In this document: positions 31,915-43,098 of the stretch, one piece after another
How positions within the stretch are numbered: position 1 is the stretch's first letter
Layout of the letters: each line of letters opens with the position of its first letter
From: Catonia carolina
Taxonomy: Eukaryota; Arthropoda; Insecta; Hemiptera; Achilidae
Reading direction: 5' to 3'
Assembly: GCA_035578175.1 (NCBI GenBank)
Contig: JAQMRL010000006.1
Location: 65,208,001-65,272,000 of the forward strand
DNA: 64,000 nt
Notes under the pieces: generated by a model
What the model saw: only the letters and a program-made list of their open reading frames with translations
The model's database searches: none
What the model was told of the DNA's origin: nothing
Made by a program: the position numbers and the translations under genes

Positions 31915-33390
31915 ATTACTTTGGTATCATAGACACCCCTAAAACCTTTTTCAACGTTTCCCGTAAATTACAATTTTATGGATCTTGAAATTCAAGAAAA
32001 ATCATAACTTCAGTTCCATAAAGATATGGTAATATTTTTTTATCAAAGTGTTTGTAATTAAACATACTAGGATGTGACTGAAGCTTTTTTTCATAACACG
32101 TTACTCATTTACTATTATTTAACTTTGAAGAGTTAGTCACAAAATGTAATTGTTTATTTCAAATATAAAAAAGTAATTTTCAAGAAAAAACTAGGAACAA
32201 ATGATTATACCGTCATTCGGCCGAATAACCGCGCGCGGGCATGGTTGATGCAATAGTAAATAATTGACGTGGTCTTCGACCATATTTTTTTTAATGTTAT
32301 AAGTGTTTTATGTGTAATTTATAGTTCCTGAGAATGTCTCCGAGAGAGACGAAAGATCTCAAATGAATGTAATACTCTGAGGTGAGTGTTATATTTTAAT
32401 TAGTTTTGTTTTGGCTGTTTATTATAATATATCATATATTTATGTAGTGGTGCAATTAACGGAAAAATAATGTTTAATAAAATAATATTTATATATTATA
32501 TGTATAAGTAAATAAAGACAGAAAATACAAAAACAAATCTATCTTGAAAATGTGTTGTTTTAATGCCACAGAATAAAGGCAATAAAAATACAAGAAAACT
32601 GGAAAGAAAATGGAACCCCTTTTTAAGTGTTGTTTTAACAAAAGTATAGGGTATCTATATGAAAGGGAGTTTATTTGGTGAATCGTATTGGGCGGGGGGT
32701 CCAAACTTTAGTTAAAGAAGTACGGGTGGGTATGTGACAGGTCCAATATAGGTACACACAATGGAGTATAGTAAGTAGAAGGTATGGTTTTCTTTTTCTT
32801 GGGGGGGGGGGGGGAATCATATAGTGTATCAGGTGTTTTCCTATTCGTAACCCAGTTACAAGACCAATTGAATTTTCCTTCTTTCTTTTTTGTAACCCTT
32901 AAATAAACACTTCATCCCCTTTTATACTATCTATCTTGTAATGTGATTCTAAAAGACTGAAACAACCCCTAAGATATTTATTACTATCTCAAAACTATTA
33001 AGACATTGCAAACTGTATATCTATTTTTCATTTTCTTTGTCGCAAATATAGACATATTCTGAGGCATAGTAGTAAAGTTAGAACCGCTTGGTCATCAAAA
33101 AAATATTTGTTTGAAAAATTTTGGTTTTATTTTCCTACAAACTTACTTCAATTTTCTACATAGTCATCGTTCATTTTTAAGCACTTTTCGTAACGCTGCA
33201 CCACCTTCTTTAACCCCTTTGAATAAAAGTTTGCTGTCTGGGAATTCAGCCAGTTAATAACGTGTAACAGTTCAGCTGGTACAATATTTATATTTATAGA
33301 TTTATTTAAAAAATTGTTGTGTGACGTTATTATTGAATGATTTTTTTTTAATTAGTACTTTAAAAGTTATTTTGTGTTTACAATTATATT
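31915..33390. other. No feature recognised; G14 homopolymer
   Basis: No gene in 1.5 kb. A run of 14 G occurs near 32801-32814, and a GCGCGCGGGC patch near 32231. Frames at 32489-32704 are not supported. Confidence 0.5.
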
Positions 33391-33392
33391 TA

Positions 33393-33690
33393 ACGGCCAA
33401 TAACGGGCAAGTGGAGTGTTAAATTATTTGCACTCGATCTGTTAGTTCCAGGGGTACAAAAAAAAGTTCTGTTTCTTATCACATAGTCAGCCAATTATAT
33501 GCTGAAGCATTTAAGATCAGAAAAGGTAGAGGTGTAAAAGACACTAGTCAGAGTTATCTCCTCTGAGAGTAATTAATTTCATTATACAGCCAGATCCTGT
33601 GATGAATAAATTGAAGGTGTCATTTTCACGTTGAAAGTAGGTGCTTTTCAGAGGGCCTGGCATGCTGATAAGCATATGCTACTTTTCCAC
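33393..33690 (+). mobile_element. SINE-like family A copy, 3'-truncated
   Basis: Begins GGCCAATAACGGGCAAGTGG and matches A until GCATATGCTACTTTTCCACT at about 33690. The last 110 bp and the (AAC)n tail are missing. It joins directly to a coiled-coil coding remnant; TGCTACT occurs on both sides of the join. Confidence 0.8.
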
Positions 33691-34096
33691 TTTTGCTACT
33701 GGAATCTCTAATTTAATAGAAGAATTAACGGATGAGCTGAAATTTGTCACGGCTGATAAAAATCGAACGATAAGTACATTGGAAACAGCTAAACAATCAG
33801 ATGCTGAATTAAAAGAGACATTGGAATCAAAATGTGCGAAATTAACATAACTGGAAGAGAGATACCAGTTGTTAGACAAAGAGAATTCTGAGCTACTGGA
33901 ATCTTTTGCAGTAAAGAATAATTTAGTAGAAGAACTGACGGATGAGCTGAAATCTGAGATGGCTGATAAAAATCGATTCGTACATAAAAAATTCGTACAT
34001 TGGGATCAGCTAAACAATCAGAAGCTGAATTAAAAGAGACTTTGAAATCAATATGTGCGGAATTAACACAACTGTTTGTAGATTGACTGTGTAAAT
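33691..34096 (+). pseudogene. Coiled-coil protein remnant: two 70-codon tandem repeats
   Basis: Two direct repeats exactly 210 bp (70 codons) apart begin at 33711 and 33921. Unit 1 reads LIEELTDELKFVTADKNRTI, then STLETAKQSDAELKETLES and LEERYQLLDKENSELLES. Unit 2 begins LVEELTDELKSEMADKNR. The heptad-like Leu/Glu/Lys pattern indicates a long coiled coil. A TAA occurs at 33848, and unit 2 has an insertion that shifts the frame. I cannot name the parent protein. It lies between two convergent A copies, so it may be a captured exon or retrocopy. Confidence 0.55.
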
Positions 34097-34165
34097 AAAA
34101 AATTAAATAACTACAAAAATTTGTGATCAATTATCCGAAATTTTGACTTGTCATTTATAATGCAT

Positions 34166-34562
34166 GTTGTTGTGTTTAGGTCATCAGCCGAGAAGGTGGT
34201 TTGAACCTGTAGAGGTTTTAATGAGTAAAACGAGGAGTGAGGTAGTTTTACCATGCCTTCCTCACTGAGTGGAAAAGTACGGTTATCAGCATGCCGAGCC
34301 CTCTGAAAAGCACTTATTTTCCACTCTGCAAATGACACCTTCACTTCATTCACCACGAGGTCTGGCTGTATAATGAAATTCATTACTTTTTGAGGAGATT
34401 ACTCTAAATAGTGTCTTTTACACCTCTACCTTTTTCTGTTCTTAAATAATTCAGTCATTTAATTGGCTGACCATGTGATAAGAAACAAAACTATTTTTTT
34501 AGCCCTGCAACAAACAAACGGAGTGTAAATAATTTGACACTCCACCAGTCTGTTATAGGCAC
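34166..34562 (-). mobile_element. SINE-like family A copy with 11-bp target duplication
   Basis: Full length on the minus strand; perfect TTATAATGCAT repeats at 34155-34165 and 34563-34573. Confidence 0.9.
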
Positions 34563-34682
34563 TTATAATGCATATGTTAAAAATTTATTTATGTATTTTA
34601 TTTACATTTAAATTACGATCGTTGGCTTCAAGGGGTCATGAAACGAGAAAAACTGAACATAGAGTGCGAGTAAATAAAATAA

Positions 34683-34874
34683 TTAATTCGGCCAGGATTT
34701 TCCTAAAATTTTATGGTACATAATTATTACTTCTCTATAATCTTCATTTGGATCTAAAGACATCTCCATTAAATTGTCATAAGACCGTAAAGATAGCTGG
34801 TTCATTTTATAGGAAGGGTCATTTTGTCGGGAGGAAAAGTAAACTGAAATAGTGAAGAAGGGCAAACACCACAA
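34683..34874 (-). CDS. Hypothetical 63-codon frame
   Basis: The minus-strand frame MWCLPFFTISVYFSSRQNDP continues to LDPNEDYREVIIMYHKILGK. It is mixed in composition rather than simple, but has no recognised domain or supporting signals. It may be a decayed transposase fragment or chance. Confidence 0.15.
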   Translation of the reverse strand: MWCLPFFTISVYFSSRQNDPSYKMNQLSLRSYDNLMEMSLDPNEDYREVIIMYHKILGKSWPN

Positions 34875-34908
34875 TTTCTCCGTAATTTATAGACTTTATT
34901 CATGGTCA

Positions 34909-35012
34909 TAGGGGCGGATCTACAACCGAAGAAAAAATACTTGGTAGGGTGTCGGTTATTTTTAAAGCTGACTCAGTACAGTTACTAACTTTCTCTTATT
35001 CCGCCCCTAAAT
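34909..35012. mobile_element. Short MITE-like element with GGGGCGGA ends
   Basis: TAGGGGCGGAT on the left and ATTCCGCCCCTA on the right form inverted ends about 100 bp apart, a terminus type frequent in hAT MITEs. No 8-bp target duplication is visible, so the call is tentative. Confidence 0.35.
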
Positions 35013-35124
35013 TGTTTTTTCTTCATTTTTAACTCCTTAAATCAAATAAATGTATAAATTTTAAGAAAACGAACTATTATTGCGACAAACCTATATACGG
35101 ATATTATTCATTTTTTCATTTAGA

Positions 35125-35890
35125 CTAATTTTTTTTTGCTTTTTTGGCTTCAATTTAATTTTTATTTACAACTGTACAATTTTTTTAACACAACTAGTAA
35201 ATGAGATGGAATGAATGAGGAATAGCGGGAATGTGAATTGATCCAATGACCGATTTCGGCGTGAAATGTTTCAAGGAATGTGGTGCCAATTTTTAATGAT
35301 AATGATTTATAAACTATGATGGATGATTTTTTTTGAGATGATTTTCTTTTTTATGAAATGAAACCGGCATGACAAGTTAAATTGAAATGTTTTTTTAATT
35401 ATTTTTATGGTGATCGGAGATGATCCCTATTCTACCTTCGTTTCAGTCCTTTGTTAACAGGGAGATGGTTAGTTGAAAGAGATTGGACATTTGGATTAAT
35501 GTGGTCAATTGTCTTCGTGTGTAATGAGTTGTATGTTGCGTTGATAATGTCTCGAACCATTAGTATTTTCAAGTCTTTGTGAAGGGTATGATTGGTTACG
35601 TAAAAAGGTGCATTTGTTATTGCTTTAAGTGCTTTTGACTGGTGTCGTTGAAGAATATTCACTGTTGTATTGTGACAGGTTCCAAAAATTGGTCTCCCAT
35701 ATAGCCAAATTGGCCGTACTAGAGATTTATAGAGGATGACTTTTAAATGTAGAGGTAGCGAGGACTTGCGACCTAAGACGCCATACAACATACGAAATTG
35801 TGAGTCTGAGATTACTTCGACGTGAGCAACGTGTGGTTTCCACGTGAGACGTCTATCAAGTATTATACCAAGGTAAACCAAGGTACCTTG
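35125..35890 (-). mobile_element. 5'-truncated jockey-type LINE
   Basis: Minus-strand coding 35432-35881, then ~300 bp of 3' UTR ending in T-rich runs (on plus) near 35126-35160, equivalent to an A-rich tail. The 5' end stops at a perfect 14-bp palindrome CCAAGGTACCTTGG (35878-35891). Confidence 0.7.
35432..35881 (-). pseudogene. jockey-clade reverse transcriptase, C-terminal part
   Basis: 149 codons: VYLGIILDRRLTWKPHV (equivalent to KYLG.HLD..L.W..H), LYKSLVRPIWLYGRPIFG, LQRHQSKALKAITNAPFYVT and NHTLHKDLKI, in the same order as the copy at 16991-17514. It has diverged clearly from that copy, so it is a different jockey subfamily. Only the post-catalytic region is present, with no FADD box, so it is inactive. 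Confidence 0.85.
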
Positions 35891-36026
35891 GTTTTAAAAT
35901 CTAAACAAAATATTATTTTTGAAGAGTTTGCTTTAATACAAGTCTACAATCTTTGGTAAAAAAATCTGACAGTTCAATGGACCGATATCAGTATGCTCTT
36001 GTAGTTCAAAGGTGGTAATTGACACT

Positions 36027-37170
36027 GTTTTTTTTAAGGCGAGAAACTATAGCGGTTATCACCGCCTGTTATTCCGCACAAGGGTGGAGAAAGCCCCAGT
36101 GCAGAACACATTTTATATTTAACATTTAAAATCTTACTGACTAGTATCACAGGCAAAAACCATAAAATATACATAAAAAGTAATATCACAAAGGATAAAT
36201 AAGGCTGTAAAGGGGTCATAAACATAAACTTAAACCTAATATCACATTTAGCATAAATAACACTTACAACATTGAAACTTATATAATTAATTATATATAT
36301 AAATCTTAAAACTAGTATCACAACTTTAAAAATAAAATCTACATATAAAAAAATAATATCACAGACATAAAGGATCACAAAAGGCTGTATAGGAGCCATA
36401 AAAAAATGTAAAATAAAATAAAAAACATACACTTATAAATGTAAAATTGAAACTAATTAAAATAAATAAAACATTCCAGATACTCAAGACTTTCAGATAC
36501 CGTTATAAACACCAATGGATCGTAGAAATCGTAAAGCTACGTCCAAAATAGGGCTTTCATCGCCAAGTATATCCCTTAATTTGAAGGGTATCCTAAATCG
36601 CCGACGCAATCAACCAAAACATGTTTGATTGTCAAAGGACAATCGCATCTGCCACACATTGGAGCGTCACCAGACGTCATGAGATACCCATGAATTAATC
36701 TGATGTGCCCAATTCTAAGTCGAGCGATGACAACTTCTTCTCTTCTATTCTTCCTCAGCGAAGTAGGCCAAGGCTTAACGTCATTTTTTACTTCCCGCAG
36801 CTTGTTGCTATGGGAGTCAGTTCATTCCACCTGCCAGGAATCAGTAATGGCACGCTTCACCAGACTCATGAAATCCGACAGTCACATTCTGCGTGAAGGC
36901 CGGTTGGCGTGCTGCCTCCTCAGCGGCTAGATCTGCGGTCTCCTTTCCCGAGATTCCAGCATGACCCGGAACCCAGCAGAAAACAACACTTACTCCTTTA
37001 TCGTTTAGCCGCTTCACGGTGCCGTGGACATCTGTCACTAGCGGGTGGCGTGAATATATTTCACTAATCGACTGCAGAGCACTGAGCGAATCAGTGCACA
37101 CCAACACCCGACGCCTACGCACACCGGTGACGCTTATTGACACTGGTGGGGAAACTGATACCATATAAAA
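36027..37170 (-). mobile_element. LINE family D (RNase H-bearing), 5'-truncated
   Basis: A poly(A) tail on the minus strand (T run at 36027-36034) is followed by a ~480-bp 3' UTR shared with 41375-41815 and 55806-56290. The coding end then runs to 37164. The UTR begins, on plus, AAGGCGAGAAAC..GGTTATCACCGCCTGTTATT. A 132-codon hydrophobic frame in the UTR is not a gene. Confidence 0.8.
36510..37164 (-). pseudogene. I/LOA-type LINE RNase H and Cys-rich C-terminus
   Basis: A 107-codon frame (36841-37164) has the RNase H motifs RVLVCTDSLSALQSI and VVFCWVPGHAGISGKETADL, lacking the first Asp through truncation. After a frame break the sequence continues WPTSLRKNRREEVVIARLRI, GHIRLIHGYLMTSGDAPMCG and RCDCPLTIKHVLVDC, the C..C...H....C cluster at the end of such polyproteins. 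It would degrade the RNA strand in RNA-DNA hybrids during retrotransposition. Non-functional. Confidence 0.8.
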
Positions 37171-37443
37171 AATGTTTTACCATTAAAAACCAGTTAATTC
37201 CAACTGTGACTGACAATGGACAGAATTAGATCAATTCATTAACCTTACAAGTTTAAGGCGACATTCTATTACGTTATCTCTTCTTGAAATTGGTTTTTCC
37301 AAATTCTTATCGGCCGTTAAAAAATTATTTTACCTTGTGGTATGTATTTACTTATCAGACGGATACATTTCGTTATATCGAAACGCTGTGTGTGTTAATA
37401 CCATCTCTTTCTTTCTCCATAACTTTAGTAATATTCTCTTCTG

Positions 37444-37542
37444 CTTCCTTTACTCCTCCTCCTCCTTCTCCTCCTTCTCCTCCTCCTCCCCTCCTCCTCC
37501 CCTCCTCCTCCTTCTCCTCCTCCTCCCCTCCCCCTCCTACAG
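37444..37542. repeat. (TCC)n polypyrimidine tract
   Basis: About 100 bases of almost pure C/T on plus, mostly TCC and TCCTCC units. It generates artefactual Ser/Pro- or Gly/Glu/Arg-rich frames on both strands. Confidence 0.95.
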
Positions 37543-37544
37543 GT

Positions 37545-38165
37545 ATCAAGTTTTTCACGAGCGTAATACGTTATCTTTCTGTACTGCAAAGATCGTGCGA
37601 AATTAAACAAATAATAATTTTTTAAATTCAAATGTTTTTAAAGAAGTGGTAGGATATGAAGAATAAGAAATCAAAAAAGTATTTTTCAACATAAATAGAA
37701 CATCGTCAACGAGTAGAAAAATATTTTTCTTCCTGACTTCTTCGTTTTACTTTATTAAGTTTTATATAAGTGGAAAAGTTAACCGGAAAAAACTTTCTAT
37801 CTTTACAGGTCGTGTTTTTCTGAAAACTTAATACCGTGAAAATTAATGGTTGTCATCTCTTTTCACAATCACAAATAAATAGTACAGTCAACACAAAAAT
37901 ATTCTTCCTAATAAAACTTAATCCAACACAACAAATTTAGATTGAATATACAAGGATCCCGGGTGCGATTTCCAGCTGGGGTTAGAAATTATAACAGCTA
38001 AAAACTATACTATACTATATCCTATGTAACCGTGCAGCATGCCAAAACATGGATGTATTGAAATTATGATTTAACTTAGCACGATCCATTTGACTTACAA
38101 AAAAATTCTTTGCTTGTCAGATAAGTAAGCTTATCAAAAAAACTAATATTATAATAATGATATAG
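37545..38165. other. No feature recognised
   Basis: AT-rich; no gene or shared repeat. Confidence 0.45.
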
Positions 38166-38171
38166 GCCTGC

Positions 38172-38440
38172 TATTTCCATATCGGACAGGTGGAGTGTTA
38201 AATTAATTGCACTCGATCTGTTGGTTCCAGGGCTACAAAAAATAGTTCTGTTTCTTATCACATGGTCAGCTAATTATATGACTGAACTATTTAAAAACAG
38301 AAGAGGTAGAGGTGTAACAGACACTAGTCAGAATTATCTCTTCTGAGAGTAATGAATTTCACTATATAGCCACACCCTGTGGGGAATGAAGTGAAAATGT
38401 CATTTGTAGGGTGGAGAGTGGGTGCTTTTCGGAGGGCGTT
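38172..38440 (+). mobile_element. SINE-like family A copy, 3'-truncated
   Basis: CATATCGGACAGGTGGAGTG to GTGCTTTTCGGAGGGC, then truncated where the tandem array begins. Confidence 0.8.
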
Positions 38441-38444
38441 CTGC

Positions 38445-39445
38445 ACTTTCAAATAAATCATAATTTCAATATTAGAAAAAGTTAGTTGTACGTTCGCGGC
38501 AAGCGACCGAGAGGCCATTTTGTAGTAACCACCCACCGATACGCGAGTAAATAAAATGGGTGCTACTATCGCACCAGACATATTTTTACTTGCCGCTTAT
38601 TTTGGAAAAAAAATTGTAAAGTATACTTGGACTATATCAACAGGAATACAGGTATTAAACGACTTTTTGTACAACCAAATATTTTTCAACATTAAATAAA
38701 CGATTGCAGAACTGTAAACATGATTCCCCCAGACCACCTCATTTTCGTGACCTACCGAAACGGATCTACTTTGGTTGATAAATCATATCGAAGCATTGAA
38801 ACAGAAGATTTTATCCATATTTTCAACAACCCAATGTTAAAACGTACCGTTTTCTCATGTTTACATAACTCATAATTTAAATACTGCAAAAAGTCAGTTG
38901 CACGATCTCAGCAGGCGAGAGGCATTTTTTTGTGGACCAATCGATAGTCGAGTAAACAAAATGGGCGGTACCATCGCACCAGACATATTATACTAGCCAC
39001 TAATTTTGGAAAAATAAAATTGTAAAGTATACTTGGACTATATCAACAATAACACAGGTAATAAAAGACTTTTTGTATAACCAAATATTTTTCAAGATTA
39101 AATGAACGAACTAAGTAGTGAAAACACAAGCTACTACCAGACCATCTCATTTTCAGAGGTCACGTCGAAGCATTGAAACAGAAGATTTTATTATTCTTTT
39201 TAACAATCTAATGTGAAAACGTACAGTTCTGTCACTTTTACTTAAATAATAATTTAAATACTGAAAAAAGTCAGTTGTACGATTTCGGCAAGGGACCAAG
39301 AGGCCATCTTGTAGTAACGACCCACCGATACGCTAGTAAACAAAATAGGCGGTACCATCGCACTAGACATATTTTTACTTTCTACCTATTTTTGAAAAAT
39401 AAAATTATTTAGTTTGCTTGGACTATATCAACAGTAACATAGGTA
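38445..39445 (+). repeat. Tandem array, ~2.6 units of ~380-410 bp
   Basis: Unit starts recognisable by ATAATTT(C/A)AATA(T/C)T..AAAAAGT occur at about 38458, 38870 and 39247. Each contains a CATTTTGTAGTAA..ACCCACCGATACGC block, AAAATGGGCGGTACCATCGC (variant), CCAGACATATT and CTTGGACTATATCAACA. Units 1 and 2 also carry GAAGCATTGAAACAGAAGAT. No open frame. Satellite-like, or internal repeats of a larger element; not seen elsewhere in the window. Confidence 0.8.
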
Positions 39446-39925
39446 TGAAGAGGATTTGTTTCCAAATTTCGACTTTTATTTCTTGACTTCCGATTTCGGG
39501 CTACTTTCGGTCGAAACTGAAACTTCAAACCCAATTATTCTGTATCTACTCTTTAAGAGGAATTAAATGACACTCTTTTTGTTTCCAAATTCCAAATTTT
39601 ATTTCTTGACTACCGTTTTTGGACCGCTTCCGATCTAAACCGGAACTTCAAACCCAATCCAGGCCCACTAATTTTTGTGTAGATCACGAATCCGAAATCC
39701 GTTTATCGCTATTTCTTGTAGCTTCTGTCTTTCATTCCTTGACTTCCGTTTTTGGGCTACTTCCGATCTAAACCGGAACTTCAAACCCAATCCAGGCCCA
39801 CTAATTTTTGTGTAAATTACGAATCTGAAAACCGTCAGTTGATGTCTCCTGTAGTTCTGACATCTGGGAGTGACGGACGGATGGACAAAGGAAATTAATT
39901 GATGACAATTTTAAACATCATCAAA
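39446..39925 (+). mobile_element. MITE family G copy with internal duplication
   Basis: Contains two and a half copies of the CTTGACTTCCG(A/T)TTT..GG..CTTCCG.TC..AACCGGAACTTC block at about 39480, 39605 and 39740, each followed by CAATCCAGGCCCACTAATTT or a remnant. The array directly abuts it on the left. Confidence 0.65.
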
Positions 39926-40550
39926 ATTTAAAAAAATCGAGATACAGATAATATTCATAATATTGAAAAAGAAATTAAATTAACAAAATATCAGTTAAAA
40001 CGACTGAAATACATTATTTACTAATTCATAATGTAATATAAGAGGTAGAATAATTTACAAATTGTATAATTCCAGTCCCTCTAACAACAATCACAAACTC
40101 GTAATGTTTCTGACAAGATGATATTAATGATGTTTCAAAAGCTAACAGTTACAGAGATAAATCGTAATATCTTCTTCACCTCTCTTTTTATCTCTTCCTT
40201 TTTTTGTACATATTTTGGGGGTGAAAATAGTGGTTTTTTCTTTTAAATTAATCTTAACACATTCTGCTGATATTTTTCGAACATTGAAGTTTTTTTATCA
40301 ATGTTGTTTAGAATTGTGGATATAGTAGAGAAAAATTAATACTGTCAAATCAATGTTAAAAGGACAAACAGAAAAAGTAAGACTATAGTTTTCATTCGAA
40401 ACAAACTAGATATATAACGCACATCAAATCACATGAAGAGAAATACAGACAAATTGGAAAAAATATAATTTTAAGTATCTCGGGGAAATACAGTTAACCA
40501 GAGAACAAAAGGCGAGAAAAGATGTCCGTAACACAGCAAAGAACTCACAA
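39926..40550. other. No feature recognised
   Basis: AT-rich; nothing supported. Confidence 0.45.
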
Positions 40551-40552
40551 CC

Positions 40553-40605
40553 TGTATAAGTTTTAATTCATTATTATTAAATAATAATGAATTAAAACTT
40601 ATACA
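40553..40605. repeat. 53-bp perfect hairpin palindrome (26-bp arms, 1-nt centre)
   Basis: The arm beginning TGTATAAGTTTTAATTCATT is mirrored exactly on the other strand, with a single A between arms. No mismatches, so it is young. Confidence 0.95.
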
Positions 40606-40623
40606 AAAAAACCCAAATGAATT

Positions 40624-40672
40624 AAAAACACAAATAAAATATGCAAATTTTGCATATTTTATTTGTGTTTTT
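40624..40672. repeat. 49-bp perfect hairpin palindrome (24-bp arms, 1-nt centre)
   Basis: The arm beginning AAAAACACAAATAAAATATG is mirrored exactly, with a single T centre. It lies 18 bp from the first palindrome and overlaps the left edge of a C element. Confidence 0.95.
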
Positions 40673-41892
40673 ACTTTCTCTTGCCCAATATGTATATAAA
40701 GGGAATGAAAGTATTGCTTTCGTGTCGATTGGTTGAAATAGTTTTCACCGGATATAGGTACATGTTTTCAGGCCCCCTGAACTAAATAGAACACGTTTTT
40801 AGCAATTGGTGTGTGTGAGTGTGTCTGTCTGTATGTGTGAAATTGTAGTTTATTCGTTTCATTTTCCACTTTTTGCAATTTTCTCAAAAATGGGTCCTGC
40901 GATTATTTAGAAATCGCCTCATTTACTATATTTTTATGTTCTACAAGATAGGATAAGCCACATGTCTGCTGAAATTCTTCGGGAGACTGTGTTCTCGTAG
41001 AAAAAAATGGTTTTTTTTAAAGATTACGGCCGTAATAGGCTACAGTTAAAGTGTATATAACCAAAGTTGTAAGACATTAAAAAACCTACAACTTTAATTA
41101 TAAACATTTTTTGTACAACGCTTAAGTTTAACGGTAATTAACGATTCTGTTTTTTCATAATCAATCGGTAAGATAATGGTATTTTTTAAGATGTATTTTA
41201 CGACAAGTATAAATAAAAGTTATAGAAAACTAAAACAATTATATTTGCTTTAAGCATTTTTCTCTACAGCCTAATTTAGAGGCATTTACTGATTTTCCGT
41301 ATTTTAAAATTCTACTATCGATCTTGAATAAAATTAGGTTATGTTTTTCATTTTAAATTGTTTACTCATGATTATTTTTTTAGAGGCGAAAAATCAAAAC
41401 TGTTATCATCACCTGTTATTCCCCACAAGGGTGTAAAGGACCCAAGTGTGGAACACACTTTTCTTATTATAACATTAAAACCTTACAAACTCGAAATATC
41501 ACAGAAAAATAAATAAATAAATAAAATTTACATAAAAATGTTATTAAAGACTCATAGGATAAACATACTTAAATCTAATATCACAGTCAGAATAAATAAC
41601 ACTTACAACAACTTATCAAACTAAATTTTACAAACTAGTATCACATCCAAGAAAATAAAATTTACATGAAAAGGTAATATCACAGACCTAAAGGATAAAC
41701 AAAAGGCTGTAAAGGAGCCACGACAAAATAAAAAACATACACAAATACAGATATAAACTTAAAACTAATATTACTATTAGGTTAAATAAACATTCTACTC
41801 ATCCCAACACTGTCAGATTAAACATAAGTTACATTTTCATTATCTAGACTGGAAAGAGAAGGTCATGTGAATGTTTCACACCAGATTTTTTT
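40671..41892 (+). mobile_element. Family C copy, interrupted by a D insertion
   Basis: Left end TTACTTTCTCTTGCCCAATA; right end GAATGTTTCACACCAGA. The internal TTTCAGGCCCCCTGAA, GTGTGTGAGTGTGTCTGTCT and paired CTACAACTTT blocks are as in other copies. A D element occupies 41375-41815. Without it this C would be about 780 bp, so some internal sequence is lost. Confidence 0.85.
41375..41815 (-). mobile_element. LINE D 3' UTR insertion in C, with GATTA duplication
   Basis: GATTA occurs at 41370-41374 and 41816-41820, and the C sequence is continuous when the insert is removed. The insert starts with a short T run, GAGGCGAAAA, and matches only the 3' UTR of D (see 36027 onward), so it is severely 5'-truncated. 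Confidence 0.85.
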
Positions 41893-42072
41893 AATTTTGT
41901 TTTCGTTTATACGTAGTGCAGTTTGCGATATTCATTTTTACACCAGATTTCAATTTTGAAATTTACTGATTTTCAATATTTAAAAGAAATTCTTCAAAAC
42001 ATTCTCCAAAAGGTTGGATAATGTTAACGTTGAAGTTACATACAACTCGCTCCTAACATAACCCTAAAACAG

Positions 42073-42239
42073 TTTTTTTTTTTTGGACGTCCGACTGTTC
42101 TGCAATTACTGCTAATGCAAACGGTGAATGATGAAATGATTTTTTGTAACGTATGAAAAATGCCGTGCCTGAATGGGATTCGAACCCAAGACCGCATGAT
42201 GAGAGGCGAGCACGTTACCAACTTCGCCAATGCGGCCGG
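42073..42239 (-). mobile_element. tRNA-derived SINE P with 10-bp target duplication
   Basis: 167 bp; a poly(A) tail of about 12 on the minus strand (T run from 42073). Box B GGTTCGAATCC; box A degraded to TGGCGAAGTTGG. Flanked by perfect CCTAAAACAG at 42063-42072 and 42240-42249. Nearly identical to the copy at 29733-29902. Confidence 0.9.
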
Positions 42240-42249
42240 CCTAAAACAG

Positions 42250-43050
42250 CAAACATTAGTAAACTTTAAAAAGAAATTTGTTTAGATTGAGTTATTTACA
42301 GTTTTTGTAATGTATGAAAAGTTATCTGGTCGAGTAAGTTAATGTGGTTTGATTTTTCCAGTACACACCCGCTCAAGCGCACACACAACAGAGTATGGAC
42401 ACAGCTACAAACTAGTGCACAAGAAAACGGCAAAAGGTTTTCCCTTGTGTTGATAATAAAATAATATTTCATCTGTCAAAAGCAATAACAACTACTGTGT
42501 ACTAAGTAATATTTTCTTCTGTACCTTTTCTCTTTGATCATTTATTTAATTGAAAATTCAGTTTCTCTTAGTTTGGATTTATGTTTAATAAAACAGTACG
42601 AGTAAAAACTAAGCATGCTAGAAATGATTATCTGAAACGTTTTAATTATTTCTTTTAGTATATAGTACAATTTATAATACTTTTTCCCAATTAAAGTATA
42701 AATTAATCAAAGAAGAAATCTCTCTCTATTTCCCCCCTAATAGGGTCAAATTTAAATCACGTAAAATAATTTTAGACATTTCTGGAAGCTCTTTTTGCAG
42801 CTCACAATCTCAGCATTTATTCACAGTAAACTTTTTTGCTGTTGGCCGCCCGACCGGTTTTTTACTTTTTCTCTTAGTGGAAGCCTTTAAAGTCAGTAAT
42901 CAGTTATATAAATTCGGTTTGGTTCATTGCTTCCTTAGTTTATTCCGGTTTTCTCAATATAATTCTGGCTTTTTTTTGCTTTATCTTGTCTTACATTCTA
43001 TTTTAGCAGAATGATTTGTTCAGTGTTTAGCAGAAATGGAGCTGACGTCA
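42250..43050. other. No feature recognised
   Basis: AT-rich; nothing supported. Confidence 0.45.
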
Positions 43051-43098
43051 AGTGTTAGTGCGTTAGAATAGCTGAGTATGATGTATTGTGCAGTTCCA

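Noticed and set aside
36034..36432. 132-codon hydrophobic minus-strand frame
   Set aside because: Falls in the AT-rich 3' UTR of LINE D, which is shared with two other copies where the frame is not kept.
37284..37631. Four overlapping frames rich in Pro/Ser or Gly/Glu/Arg
   Set aside because: All cross the (TCC)n tract; no domain outside it.
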